Source of the DNA: Thalassia testudinum
Taxonomy: Eukaryota; Streptophyta; Magnoliopsida; Alismatales; Hydrocharitaceae
Direction of reading: 5' to 3'
Assembly: GCA_037157565.1 (NCBI GenBank)
Contig: JAZHRO010000036.1
Coordinates: 21,316,501 to 21,380,500 of the forward strand
Length of the DNA: 64,000 bases
Below the pieces are notes generated by a model that saw nothing but the letters and a program-made list of their open reading frames with translations, ran no database searches and had not been told where the DNA came from. This document shows positions 29,362 to 41,049 of this stretch, piece after piece. Each line of letters begins with the position of its first letter. Within the stretch, counting starts at the first letter, position 1. A program made the translations under genes and the position numbers.

Positions 29362-31740
29362 TCACAGAAATGTTCTCGAGCATTTTGAAAGTCATCGGAA
29401 TCGTAGTATAGTCACGCAAAAATTGCTCGTCAAAAATTGAGTTTGTAAAAATAACGAGACTTGAGTCCCGGTCGTTCGTCTCTGGGAGGCATTTGTTTTG
29501 CTTTTGAAATCCATCATTTTTCCGCTCTACTTTATTTAAAAATGCACGCCGATTTCCAATCTCCTAATTAAAATTTCACCACTTCTGTTATGAACTCGTA
29601 TTACGTGTGCACGCGTTAAATAAATCACAAAGGTGAAAGTATGAGTTTCTGTGCACACGATACTAGTGAGGTGGAGACTATTTATGGAGAATGTGTCTAT
29701 CGTTAGATTCTTTATATTCTCGGAAAATGACATGCTTGTTTGCAAAAAGAATCATGAAAACAATTATTAAGCTCTATAGATAAACAATTGAAAAAGAGGG
29801 AACTTGAATCATGCAAAAGGAATGACAATTATTAAGCTCATGGTGATTTCAAACATATAGAGAGATATATATATATATAAATGCATTTTCATTCATTCCA
29901 TTAGAGAGTTGTTCGCAACAAGATCTTTAGAGGAAAGCTTGTACGTAAATGCTTGAAATTTAAACCTAGCTACCAGAAAATGACTGCATACAAGAATCAA
30001 TGGGGGGAGTTTGCATGCATCATTAGGGGAGAAGTAAGACTACGCTATTAAATAGTAATAAAAGAAATAAAATTATGAAGAGCATAAACTAAATCTAGTA
30101 GAATGAAAGAGCATTCAGGGGTGGTCCCCGATGGCCTTGGAGTGCTCAGGAGGAGAATGTGGGGTAGCCAATGTAGCTTAGGCTGACCCTTGGAGAGAGG
30201 GTGGATTGATCTAGCATCCTAGCATGATGTCCTCCATGATGGTGGTGAGCTCGTGGAGGTGGAGTGGCTAACCTAGGTGGAAGTTGGCGTGAATGGAACC
30301 AATGGAGCCAAGAGTGTGAATTGCCAAGGAAGTGAATGGGGTCACTTGGCCGCCCATGGGGTCTTTTTATAGACTCAAGGGCTTCTCTCAAGAGAGGTGT
30401 GGAACTCTCTAGAGAGAGCCCAAGAATGGCCAACCACATGGGGATAGAAGTGGTCTTTGAGATCCAAAAATTGTGGATCTCAATTTAAATGCCTCTTGGT
30501 TGCTAAATTTGGCAACCAAGAGGTGACACCACTTCAAGAGAGTTCTAGAGAACTCTAGAGAAGTTTTTGTGCGTGAATGGGTATATGTGTGTGTGTGTGG
30601 TCGTGCTCTAGGTGTCTAAGTGGCTTAGGTTAGGTCCTAAGGGGTTTAGGTAGGTGTATGTCTTGTTAGGGTTACAAATCCTAATTGCTAAGGGGAAAAT
30701 GCAATTAAACTTAACCTAAGTTTAATTGAATGAGTGTGAACCTAATTGAGAGTGAAATAACTCAATTAGGTTGAGTTTAGGTCAAGTGGACTCTCACCAG
30801 GTCCAATTGAACTTGTGTGGGTTGAGATCTAAGCTCAATTGGACTCAATGAGTCCAATTGACTTAAGTGAAGGTAATTGACTTTGATCTAAGTCAATTGG
30901 GTTTGGTGAGGACCTAATTAGCTCCTTAGGTAGGTCTAGAGGTGATGTACTACCGTTAGGACACCTTAATTTAGGTTCCTATGTGGTTGGGATTAGGTCT
31001 AGGGCGCTAGAGATCCAAGATCAAGACTTGAATCTCAAAACAGGGACTGAAGGCCAGTATCAGACGTCTAATAATGTGATCAGACATCTTATACTAAAAA
31101 ATCAGAAGTCCAGACTTCAGTTCTGGATGTCCAATCTGAGTCAAGGGGAAATCAAGGTTCTATTTTTGGTATTCTGCTAAAATTTGACCTCTAACAAAGT
31201 GTCTGGACGTCCAATTGCACTACAGAAGTGGGTTTGAGGTGTGCGAGAGATGGCTAAGGGTCCTGGATGTCCTATAATTTATCTGGACATCCAGATAAGG
31301 GTTGGAACTAATGTTTTAGGGCTTCCTAGGGTATTGTGACCTAATCTAAGGGTGGTTATGGCGTGGGGAGGTCTCTAGGCTATCCTAGGGCTAGGATTGA
31401 CCTAAGCTCTTCACATTTTATTAATTTATTCCTACTTAATAGAATAGAAAACCTTTAACTCCCTTACATTATTAGTCCTACATCTAAACTAAGCCTTCTA
31501 CTCCAGCTTTGCTGCAACTCCCATTATTCCTGATCCAGCTTCAGATCCAGCTCCTGATCTCCTTATTCCCTACAATCGACATAATGCACTTAATCATCAC
31601 ATTATAACATTATTTTATGCATAGCTAAAGAAAAAGAAGTAAAGATGCAGATAATGCGTATGCATGCTTGAATAACCCTAACTTATGCTAAGTCCTAGCT
31701 TAATCTAAGTCAATTAAAACCTATGATTGCTGCACAATCA
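29362..31740 (-). repeat. 3' LTR of element C (2379 bp)
   Basis: It ends on the right with the palindrome TGATTG...CAATCA read on both strands. It holds a minus-strand TATA (CTATAAAAAG near 30363-30372), the inverted repeats TTGAGATCCA/TGGATCTCAA (30457-30483) and CTCTTGGTTGC/GCAACCAAGAG (about 30492-30522), a 27 bp palindrome (30835-30861) and GACGTC-like units (31055-31290). Confidence 0.9.
30835..30861. repeat. Perfect 27 bp palindrome with TGAGTC half-sites
   Basis: Arms TCAATTGGACTCA and TGAGTCCAATTGA around one A. A perfect copy is in the B 5' LTR (59281-59307) and near-perfect copies in the other LTRs. Confidence 0.85.
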
Positions 31741-31752
31741 TACCCCCATGCC
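31741..31752 (-). promoter_or_regulatory. Polypurine tract of element C
   Basis: GGCATGGGGGTA on the minus strand, directly next to the 3' LTR. Confidence 0.85.
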
Positions 31753-33765
31753 TAAATCTTGCTAGTCCCTAGCAAATGCAAGACTAAATTATTTACAGCA
31801 AAGGTCCTTAAGGGACTGATTATTTTATCAAGTGTATGCGTAGAGATTTTTCTCCTTTTTGTTTTCATCCTATGCTCTAGAAATCCAGACAATCGTGAAA
31901 GTGTGGCTATTTAGCTTTTGCAACAGATTCGAGTGAAAACTGATACACCTCTAAAGCCTGTACTTGACCCCTAGTAAAAATTCTAGCAGGATAGGCAGAT
32001 TTCTTCCCTCGGGGTATTCAAAATATTCTATGCATTATACCCTAGCTTTAGGCTTAGGCAGAGAATCTGAGGGAGAACATTATATATTTGGTGGCTCATT
32101 CTTACTTGGTGCTACATAGAGACTAATACTATAGAATCTAGATGCTTGGATTACTAAGCAACTCAACTCAGAGAAAGATTAGAAAAACTATGCTCCCTTT
32201 TGATTCCTTTGTATCTATTCTCTCACTCTTTTTCTTTTCTTTCTTTTTCTTAGAGCTTACAACCTCACCAGATTCAAATATACGATCTATATTTGGTTCT
32301 CTCACTTGGCATTAACACTTTAATTGAGTTCTCATAACCCTAGCACTAAGTAGGAATTCCTTAGCCAGTATTCGAGTGGTCAGAAATAGGGAAAAATAGG
32401 TTAAGGCCATATTTGGTGGATTTCAGATTTATTTGGTGGTATTGCCTCAATGCAACTGAAATAAACACTAAATATTCACTCTTTTTTTTCTTTTTCTAAG
32501 TTTTTTTTTCAATATTTCTTTCTTTTCATCATTTTTTTTTCATTTCATTTTTTTTTCTTTCTTTTTTTTTCTCAACATAACACAACTATCACACATCCAT
32601 GAAATTTATTGAGGAGGCATTATTAGGGATTGGCAGTACTCAAGAGACATTGGGTGGCTTATTTGATGGAAGTGCCTACTCACTGCACCAGGAAAGACGA
32701 ATAGGATAGTGTATTTCTGACCTTGTCATCAATACCCTTGTTCAGCAGACGATTCCGTAAAGAATGGTCATAACCATCCACCTTAGCCCTAGTTTTATGA
32801 AGACTCACTCTCCTCGTATTTGCCTTGTTTGGTGGCTCTCAATGTTTCGCACATAAATGCATATGTAGGAACCGAGAGTAGAAACTATGGCTAATCACTG
32901 AGTATCATAACCTAATTATCTAGGATTCCTGATTCCTTGCACTAATCTTAGAGCACCAGTACACTCTACTCTTCTTCTCACACTATTTGGTGGATTTTTG
33001 GAAGAACATCAGCCTGACTCCCGAAACACTGTCCATGGGTTCAGGAAAAGAAGCACTGCTTCTTCATGACAGACTGAAGATGTTTATCATCCTTCACCAT
33101 GAATCCCTTGCAAATTCTACATGTGTGTGAAAAGTTGTACTGGATTCTAGATTGTAGGAATCAACTATAGGATAAAGTCCCTAACGCATTCTCTTAATAA
33201 AATAATCTTATTCATGAATGCATTATGTATATATGCTATAAACAAGCAACCTCGTATAATTTGTACTTCATGAAATTCCCGTATCGGGTTACAATCAGCT
33301 TGACCCTAAATTTAAAACAAGAGGTGAGCGAGTGAGTCAGAAATGGCTGTTACGGATGATTTCTAGCTCCAATGCGAGTAGTAGAGGTGGAGTCAGTTGT
33401 TCTTTTATTTAAGGTCCTAAAGTACATTTTATATGCAGCTCCGAGGCTTTGCTAAATGTTGGCATAAAAATTTTTCAGTTTTGTTGTATCTATTCCCCCA
33501 TGCCTAAGTTCTTGCATGTCCTCATGCATGAATATAAAAGAAAATAAATTCGACAGAGGATGAGTGGGTAGAAGTCACTTGGAATTGCTCCTGAAAAATA
33601 CATTCAGCATCGGCCAGCCTGTTAGCATGCAATATACGCAAAGGAAATATGCTAAAAAAAAAAATGCTATGTTTAAAAATGGTTATGTATAGATGATGGT
33701 GAAATGTGGGATATATGCTATCTATATGTGCTGAGTTTAACGCCACCAGCTGGGCGAGAACTCAA
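31753..33765 (-). other. 3' non-coding region of element C
   Basis: About 2 kb between the integrase stop and the polypurine tract, without an env-like frame. It has a polypyrimidine tract (32470-32575), an internal polypurine tract (33493-33504) and at least four exact or near-exact copies of CCACCAAAT on the sense strand (near 32092, 32405, 32430, 32808 and 32990). Confidence 0.75.
33493..33504 (-). promoter_or_regulatory. Internal polypurine tract of element C
   Basis: Sense strand GGCATGGGGGAA, preceded by GAGGACATGCAAGAACTTA, the same arrangement as in B and D. Confidence 0.6.
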
Positions 33766-34985
33766 TCACACGTCCTCAATAAGATGGACAATCTCATCAG
33801 GTGGAGGAGATTCCTGGTCCAAAAATGGCTTGAGATGCTGGCCATTAACCGAGGATATATGCCCAGATTTTGGGTCCATAATCTGGACTACCCCATTAGG
33901 ATATGGATGAATCACAATATACAGGCTAGTCCATTTGGACTTGAGCTTCCCTGGGAACAATTTCATCCATGAATCAAACAAACAGACTCGCTGGTTGGGC
34001 GTGAATGCTTTTCTCCAGATGTGGTGGTCATGAAAGGCCTTAGTCTTGTCCTTGTATATTAATGAGTTCTCACAGGCCTCCCGTCGGATCTCTTCTAACT
34101 CATTGAGCTGGAGTTTCCATTCTTGACCTCCTGCATCGAGGTGAAGGTTGCATTTTTGCACCACCCAAAAGGCGCAGTGTTCCAACTCTACAGGAAGGTG
34201 ACAGGCCTTGCCGTATACCATGAGATATGGTGACATTCCGAGTGGGGCCTTGTATGCAGTCCGATATGCCCAGAGTGCATCAACTAATTTGTTGAACCAG
34301 TCCTTCCTATCTGGTCTAACCGTCTTCTGGAGAATCAGCTTGATCTGACGGTTAGACACTTCAACTTGCCATTGGTCTGTGGGTGATACGGGGTGGTTAT
34401 GCGGTGATGTACCCCGTATTTCTTTAATAACGACCTGAAGTGGGTGTGGATGAAGTGGCTTCCCTTGTCGCCAATTAGAGCATGGGGTATTCCGAATCTC
34501 ATGAAAATATTTTGCCATATGAAAGAAATGACAGTCTTGTGGTCAGCCCATCTCGCCAGGATGGCCTTGACCCACTTTGAGACATAGTCAATGACTAGCA
34601 ATATGTACTCGAAGCCATGCAAGTTCGGAAAAGGGCCCATAAAATCGATGCCCTAGATGTTGAACACTTCTACGACCATGATGGGTTGGAGTGGCATCAT
34701 GTCTCTCCTGGTCATAGAACCGACCGATTGGCATCATTTGCAGTGTTGGGCGTATTCGTGTGTATCTCTGAAGATGGTTGGCCAGAAAAATCCCGACTGC
34801 AAAATTTTTGCAGTGATTTTCCGCCTCGAGAAATGGTAACCACAGGCATCGTTGTGGCAAAAAGATAACACACTGGGGATCTCAGAGTCTGGGATGCATT
34901 GTCGAATAATCTGGTCCGCTCCAATGTGGAAGAGCAGTGGGTCATCCCAGAGGTAGTATTTGGCCTCTGCAATGAATTTGAGTTT
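33766..34985 (-). pseudogene. Integrase of element C, frameshifted
   Basis: Would insert element cDNA into the genome. The HHCC zinc domain lies around 34930-34750. The core first Asp is in GIDFMGPFPN (about 34640), and the second Asp is in the ALIGDKGSHF segment (34440 region). The last catalytic Glu is in [13 protein letters not shown] (about 34365). A one-base deletion at about 34368 shifts the frame between the second Asp and the Glu. The C-terminal part (LKSKWTSLYIVIHPYPNG...) runs to the stop at 33766. No chromodomain. Confidence 0.85.
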
Positions 34986-36611
34986 CTAGTTCTTAGATAG
35001 GTTCACGGGAATTTTGCCTGGGGCAAGGTAGTTCGCAAAATCCGCATACCAGGGGAACTCAATAGAATGAACTGCCAAAAGAGATTCATACAAAAATTGT
35101 TCGTGGATAGGCAGGGAATAAGGAATGTGATCTGGGTCCAAAATGGATATGTGATCCGCCACAACATTAGATTTTCTAGCTTTGTCATGGATTTCGATAT
35201 CAAATTCCTGCAATAGAAGGATCCATCTAATGAGCCATGGTTTGGCACCCTTCTTTGCCAACAAATGCCAGAGGGCGGAGTGGTCAGTGAAGATGACGAC
35301 CTTGGACCCTAATAAGTACGATCTGAATTTCTCTAACCCGAATACTACTGCTACCAGTTCTTTCTCGGTGACAGTGTAATTGCGCTGAGCCTCATTCAGT
35401 GTCTTGCTAGCATAATATATGACAAAGGGTTGTTTTTCCCGACGCTGGCCTAAAACAATACCAACGGCAAAATCAGAAGTGTCGCACATCATTTCGAAAT
35501 TAAGTGACCAGTCGGGTGGTTGGAGAATCGGTGAATTAGAGATAGCGCTTCGTAAAGTCTCGAAGGTGCTGAGACACGAGGTGTCGAATTCAAATGGGAC
35601 AACGATAACCAGGAGATTCGTCAAAGGCCGTGCAATTTTTGAGAAATCGCGTATAAATCTCTGATAGAAGCCGACGTGACCCAAGAATGATCTAATCTGC
35701 TTGACTGAGCTAGGTGGTGGTAAGTGGGAGATAATCTCTGATTTAGCTCGGTCGACCTCGAGCCCATTTTTAGAGATCCTGTGCCCTAGTACTATGCCAT
35801 CCCTCACCATGAAATGGCTTTTTTCCCAGGATAGTACTAGGTTTACCTCAATACACCATTTCAGGATCTTGGTGAGGTTATCAAGACAAGATGCAAAATC
35901 ATCTTCGAAAATGAAGAAGTCATCCATGAATACCTCCACATAATCCCCGATCATGTAAGAGAAGATGGCCATCATACAACGTTGAAATGTCACTGGTGTG
36001 TTGCAGAGGCCAAAGGGCATCCACTTGAAAGCGAATGTTCCAAAGGGGCAAGAGAATGTGTTCTTGTCTTGCTCTTCCGGGCTAATCGCTACCTGATTAT
36101 ACCCAGAGTATCCATCCATAAAATAGAAGAAACTGCATCCGACTAACCATTCCAAGATCTGATTAATGAATGGCAAAGGGAAGTGATCATTTTGGGTAGC
36201 GGTGTTCAGTTTCCTGTAGATGATGAAGACCTGCCAAGATGTCACAGTGTGGGTTAGGATGGATTCGCCCTTATCATTCTTCATGACTGTGAGTCCTGCT
36301 TTATTGGACACTATCTGGATCGAACTCACCCATTGGTTGTCTGAGATGGGATATAAAATGCCTGCATCCAGCCATTTGATGATCTCCTTCTTAACAACCT
36401 CTAGCATATTCGGGTTAAGCCGTCTTTGAGGTAGTCTCAAAGGTTTCACCCCCTCATACGTGTAAATGTGATGAGTGCAATATGAGGGGCGAATACTGCG
36501 GAGATCAGCAATACTCCATCCAATAGTAGCCCTATGGTCTTGAAGCGTAGAAATCAATTGATCCTCAGGGAGATATGTGTAATGCAGTGGTTTCAGTCCC
36601 GTGTGGATCAA
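34986..36611 (-). pseudogene. Reverse transcriptase and RNase H of element C (open, 541 codons)
   Basis: Copies element RNA to DNA in cytoplasmic particles. RT shows KLNTATQNDHFPLPFINQ, then FGTFAFKWMPFGLCNTPVTF, then the catalytic VEVFMDDF, then VKQIRSFLGHVGFYQRFI. RNase H starts at MCDTSDFAVGIVLGQRR and runs through YTVTEKELVAVVFGLEKF and VIFTDHSALWHLL. This is the longest open stretch of the element. A segment of about 350 bp before RT, present in B (53235-53585), is deleted here. Confidence 0.9.
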
Positions 36612-37160
36612 GGTCCAAGAACCCTAACAGTGTAGACAAATGAGATGTTGGGTTGTCACAAAGGAGTCTAATGTTACCACAATACGTCGAATCTTCATCT
36701 TCACCATCCTCCTCTATTCGATTACAGTCGAAGTTCTTTGCTGCCCTGAATATGTCTAGTCGAAGTCGCTCGTTGCCTAGGGTAATCTCCAAACACCTAG
36801 ATAAACAATCAATGTTCACTCGGGCTGTCGCCAGAAATGGGCGACTCAAAATAATTGGTGCATCTTGGAGATTAGGAGGAACTTCCATATCGAGAACGAA
36901 AAAATCTACGAGAAAGCAGAACCCGCAGACTTTTACGATCACGTTCTCAACCACCCCCCTCGGTGTTTTGACTGATCTGTCAGCCAGCTGAATCATGACC
37001 GAGGTAGGCTTCAACTCCCCTAATCGAAATCAATCAAATACGGCAGTGGGAGTTAGGTTGATGGACGAACCTAGATCTAGAAGGGCCCAATCAAATGGAG
37101 AATCCTGCAAGAAGCAGGATATGAGTGGAATACCAAGGTATTTCTTCTTCGACGGCAAGT
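36612..37160 (-). pseudogene. Aspartic protease of element C
   Basis: Retroviral-type protease fold: LISCFLQDSPFDWALLDLGSS at about 37145-37080 has the catalytic D-L-G. DAPIILSRPFLATARVNID follows near 36860. In-frame stops precede and follow the open part (37014-36565). Confidence 0.8.
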
Positions 37161-37499
37161 TGGCTAGAATCACGGCGCTAGCCTCTTTCGACAATACCGC
37201 CTGTCATCCAATTCTCGACTGTCGCTTCGGGGGTACAATAGTCCTTGAAGAACCTAGCGACAGTGAGAATGTGATCGATAGACTCAAGGAGGAGGACCTA
37301 AATATGTACTTCCTGAAACATCGATTTTAGGTCCTCAAAATTTCGCATGTCCTTTTTCCGTACTGCATTTCATGTCAGAGCCTCAGGAAAAGGGACAGGA
37401 ATTTCAAGGTTAAGTGGCTTCTTACCCCTATCTACTATAGGTGGCTCCTGAGATAATGAAGGAGTCGAACCCGCCTGCGACAAAGGGCGGGAAAAATAA

Positions 37500-39342
37500 G
37501 GACCCACCTACGTAAGTGGTGGGTCGAATGTCTTCCTTCCTCTCCTCAAAGAGATAGCATGTGCATCGACTTGCTGTCCATTAGGTGGTGGTGGAGCGAA
37601 AGGGACAGGATGCATAGGGTTCTGCAAAGGTGGCTGGCCTTGCATGTAGCTGGGTGGTGTAGGAGGCGCCTGTAGTATGGCGTGTGCCTTTCCCTGCGGT
37701 GCCTGAAACCTAGGTGGGGTGCCCTTGTTCTGCACATATCGAGGATTCGGAACGGGTTGGGAGGGCAAGGCTCCCTGAGTCCTATGCTCCTGCAACAGCT
37801 GGTTCTGTGTGTTTTGTATGGTCTATATCTGATCAGCCATCGCCTTCATAATCTGCAAGCTATCTTGTGTATATTTCCTCATTGATTCTTGCAGCTCCTC
37901 TTTTAGTGCCTCCAAAGGGTCAGCCCGCTTTGGAGGGTGGTTGGAAACTTGGTGCAATGGCTGGTCTAAAGAGTGGGGTTGCTGCTACTGAGATGGGATT
38001 GGCTGCTGCCTAGGATAAGTGTTTTGTGCATTCCGTGTTGCCTAGTCTAGTAGTGTGGATCTCGATGTGGTCTTTGTGAATTACCAGACCAGGAGAAGTT
38101 TGGATGCTGGCGCCAACCAGTGTTATACGTCTCTGAATACGGGTTATTACACCCATATCCTTAGATAGCGTTGACGTCCTCGTAGGCTGAAGATGTCTGA
38201 GACGTATATTCGTTAAGGGGATACGCATTATAATCTGCAGGTGGTGCGTAACCCTAGTCGTAGGGTGCCAGATCTAGATTATTTAAGGGATCCTGATATG
38301 CAAGATCTCATAAATATGGACAAGACGCATCTCGAGTGAATAGATTAACTCTAGCAGGTGGGGCTCGGGGTGAGTAGGAGGGTCTTGCGGTGGCGAAGCT
38401 CGAGTCAGATTGACCTTGACTGATCTAGTCAATCTTTTTCTCAATTAAGTTTATTCTATCCAGCTGCTTGACGATGATATCCATGTCAGCTCGAATAGAC
38501 TCGGTGTGAGCCTCGTGGACACCAACCCGCTGCTGACCAGGCCACTGGAACTACTTCATAGATGCAGCATTCATCGAGTTCTCTACAAATGATTCGAATA
38601 GCTCAAATGCGTTGTTCTTGTCTTTTGTGAGAAACTTCCTATCGCTAGATGCATCGGCCAGATACAGATGTGTGTCATCTAGCCCATGGTAAAAAATATG
38701 AGCTAAGTGCCATCTGGGTATACCATGATGCGGGCATTTCTGGAGAAGGTAGTGAAATCTGTCCCATGATTCGTGTAACTTCTCCCTAGCTCCCTGGTAG
38801 AAAGTCGTGATTGCATGCTGCATTGTATTTGTTCGACTGATTGGGAAGAACTTTTGCAGGAATTCATGTTGTAATTCCGGCCAGGTTCCAATTGGCTTCC
38901 CAATGGTCTTGAACCAGTATGAAGCTTTGTCCCTCAGGGAGAATGGGAAAAGCTTCATTAGAATAATCTCGAGATCAATATTCCTAGGTTGAATCATTTC
39001 AGTGAGTCGACTCAGGTCCTCAAGGTGCTGGAATGGATCTTCGCTTGAGTTCCCATAGAAATGAGTGCTGATCAACCCAATCACGTTGGGCTTGAGCTCA
39101 AACGTGTCTCCGCCTACGGGAATTCTGACTAGAGGTGCGAAGATTTGTGCGGCTGGGTCGTAGAAATCCCACAGTTGTTCTCCTCGCAACGGGTGCTGCA
39201 TCCTGTCAAGTGCCATCAAGATGCGATCCATGAGCTGCTGATGTTGCTTCTCGAATTCGGTGACCCGAGCTTCCAAATGAGCCATCAAGTCCAGATTCTC
39301 AATATCCTGACCCGGTCTAGGTCCAGGCCCAGGATTTGCCAT
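37500..39342 (-). pseudogene. Gag of element C
   Basis: The start MANPGPGPRPGQDIENLDL is at 39342. The Retrotrans_gag core (FYGNSSEDPFQHLEDL, FPFSLRDKASYWFKTI) is at 39070-38880. A Pro/Gln-rich tail with Tyr-Pro segments runs to about 37500. The core is open to the stop at 38551; beyond that, stops break the tail. I see no CCHC knuckle. Confidence 0.85.
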
Positions 39343-41030
39343 GGTGGCTCTAGGAGTAGTAAAAATGGGGGGAGAAGATGGTCTGAGCAAGGTGACTCGC
39401 CTCCTTGGGAGTGGCTCCCAACGTCCAAATTAAGTGAGGTCGAAGTGACCTCCTTCCTTGCATACACCACCCAACCCCTAGGTTGGTGTAGCCAAGTAGA
39501 ATAAGGCTAAGGCCCTATCAATCAAATGGTCCTCATGGATTAGTTGACTAGATTTTTTGTTAGAAGTTTGAATTCCTGAAGAGAAGTTCATCATTCAACC
39601 GACTAAAAGTGATTCCTGCTTCTCAAGCTAACCTGGCTGGTCTGGTTACGAGGAAACTAAGGGGAAGGTTCTTCCTTTGGCTTACGCCTCCGATTTCGTT
39701 AACCCTCGAGCCGCGGTCATTTGACACTGCCTCACAACTTCGTCACCAGGTTTAGCAAGAGAGGTTAAAAACACTCAGTAGTATGACAATGAACTCGGGT
39801 TGATTTTGTGTTTTAAAATTAATTTTAACTCATTTTCTTCAGTGGGGTTTGTGGTGAGTGGCCCACAATGTGACCAATCTCACCGGCTAACTAGACTTGA
39901 TTAAGTCTAGGTTAGCCCAAAGTGTGGTCTCTAAGTTGTAACCCTAAAGATTCAACCTAAGTTTCATGCTCTTCTAGGGTTTTTTGTTTTTCTGTTTCAG
40001 CAGGCTATAAAAGTAATGTTCATTCTTTGATAGTAATTGGAATCCAATTAACTTGAAATTTTACAAGCAAATTTATTTTTCAATTAGCTTTTGAGAAAAT
40101 ATTTTTCTAGAATTTTTACTGTTTCAATTGAATTTTTAGGGAATTTTGAACGTCAAGGGGTTAGATTTGGACTTTTGACCCCTGGTTGATTTTTCATTTT
40201 GAAACAATACCAATTAACCTTCAAAAATTAATAAAAAATATGAAAAATAAACCCAATTAGATTTTCTTTCAAACCCCACCATTTTTGGTCAAAATAAACT
40301 CGCAGATTACTAGGAATCGCATTTTGAAATTTGAAAATTTTGAATCGGGGTCAGTCTGACCACATGAGCTTCACGAATTTTTAAAAATTGTATGCTTAGA
40401 ATTTTTCCAAAAGAATAGTGGTGTTCGAAAGGTGGTTTAAAGATGAAGGTTTGGCTCGAATTTCAAAATTTTTCATCACTTGCTAATTTTTCGGCAATCG
40501 AATTTTGAATTCAAAGTTGAAATCTAGCCGAAAATTAGAAAATGGTAGAAAAGCTTTTAGGAGGTTTGAACTTGAAATCTAAGCTTTCCACCAAAATGAA
40601 GATGTTTCTTTTTTCAAAACTTTTGCACGTTTTTTTTTTCGTGAAGAATTCTTCAAAAGATTAAAAACAAATATCTTTTTTTCTTTCCTTTTTTTTCAAA
40701 CTAATCTTGATTCAAAAGGAAACATAATCTAGATTTTTCTTTCAAATTTTTCTTTTTGAATTTTTTTTCTTTTCTCATGAAAATGAGTAAAATCTTTTTT
40801 TTTTCAAAGAATTTTTCAAAGGAAATTGCGGGAAGTAAATCTACTCCTAGGGTTAAGGAAAAAAACCTAATCTAAGGGGAGATGATATGCACCTGACTTT
40901 TTCTTTATCGCACTCGATTTGTGTGCAGATCCTATTTTTCTTTCATTTTTCCTGTACATCAAAAACAAAGTAGAGAGAAATTTGTGAATGATAGTTTCAA
41001 AGATCAAAATCATAGAAAATGACGTTGCCT
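39343..41030 (-). other. 5' leader of element C
   Basis: About 1.7 kb, AT-rich towards the PBS with T/A runs. No gene. Aligns in blocks with the leaders of B and D. Confidence 0.7.
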
Positions 41031-41047
41031 CCCCAGCAACGACGCCA
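41031..41047 (-). promoter_or_regulatory. Primer-binding site (tRNA-Asp type), element C
   Basis: The plus strand reads ccccagcaacgacgcca, two transitions from the tRNA-Asp 3' end. Confidence 0.85.
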
Positions 41048-41049
41048 TT

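Noticed and set aside
31753..33765. Env-like gene expected after pol in some Athila elements
   Set aside because: No frame of useful length, no signal peptide and no membrane segment in B, C, D or E at this place.
33704..33972. Plus-strand frame over the end of integrase (also 50388-50645)
   Set aside because: Mirror image of the conserved integrase C-terminus on the minus strand.
34340..34400. Programmed frameshift in integrase
   Set aside because: B and C differ in the size of the deletion and no slippery sequence with a common structure is visible. Two decay events fit better.
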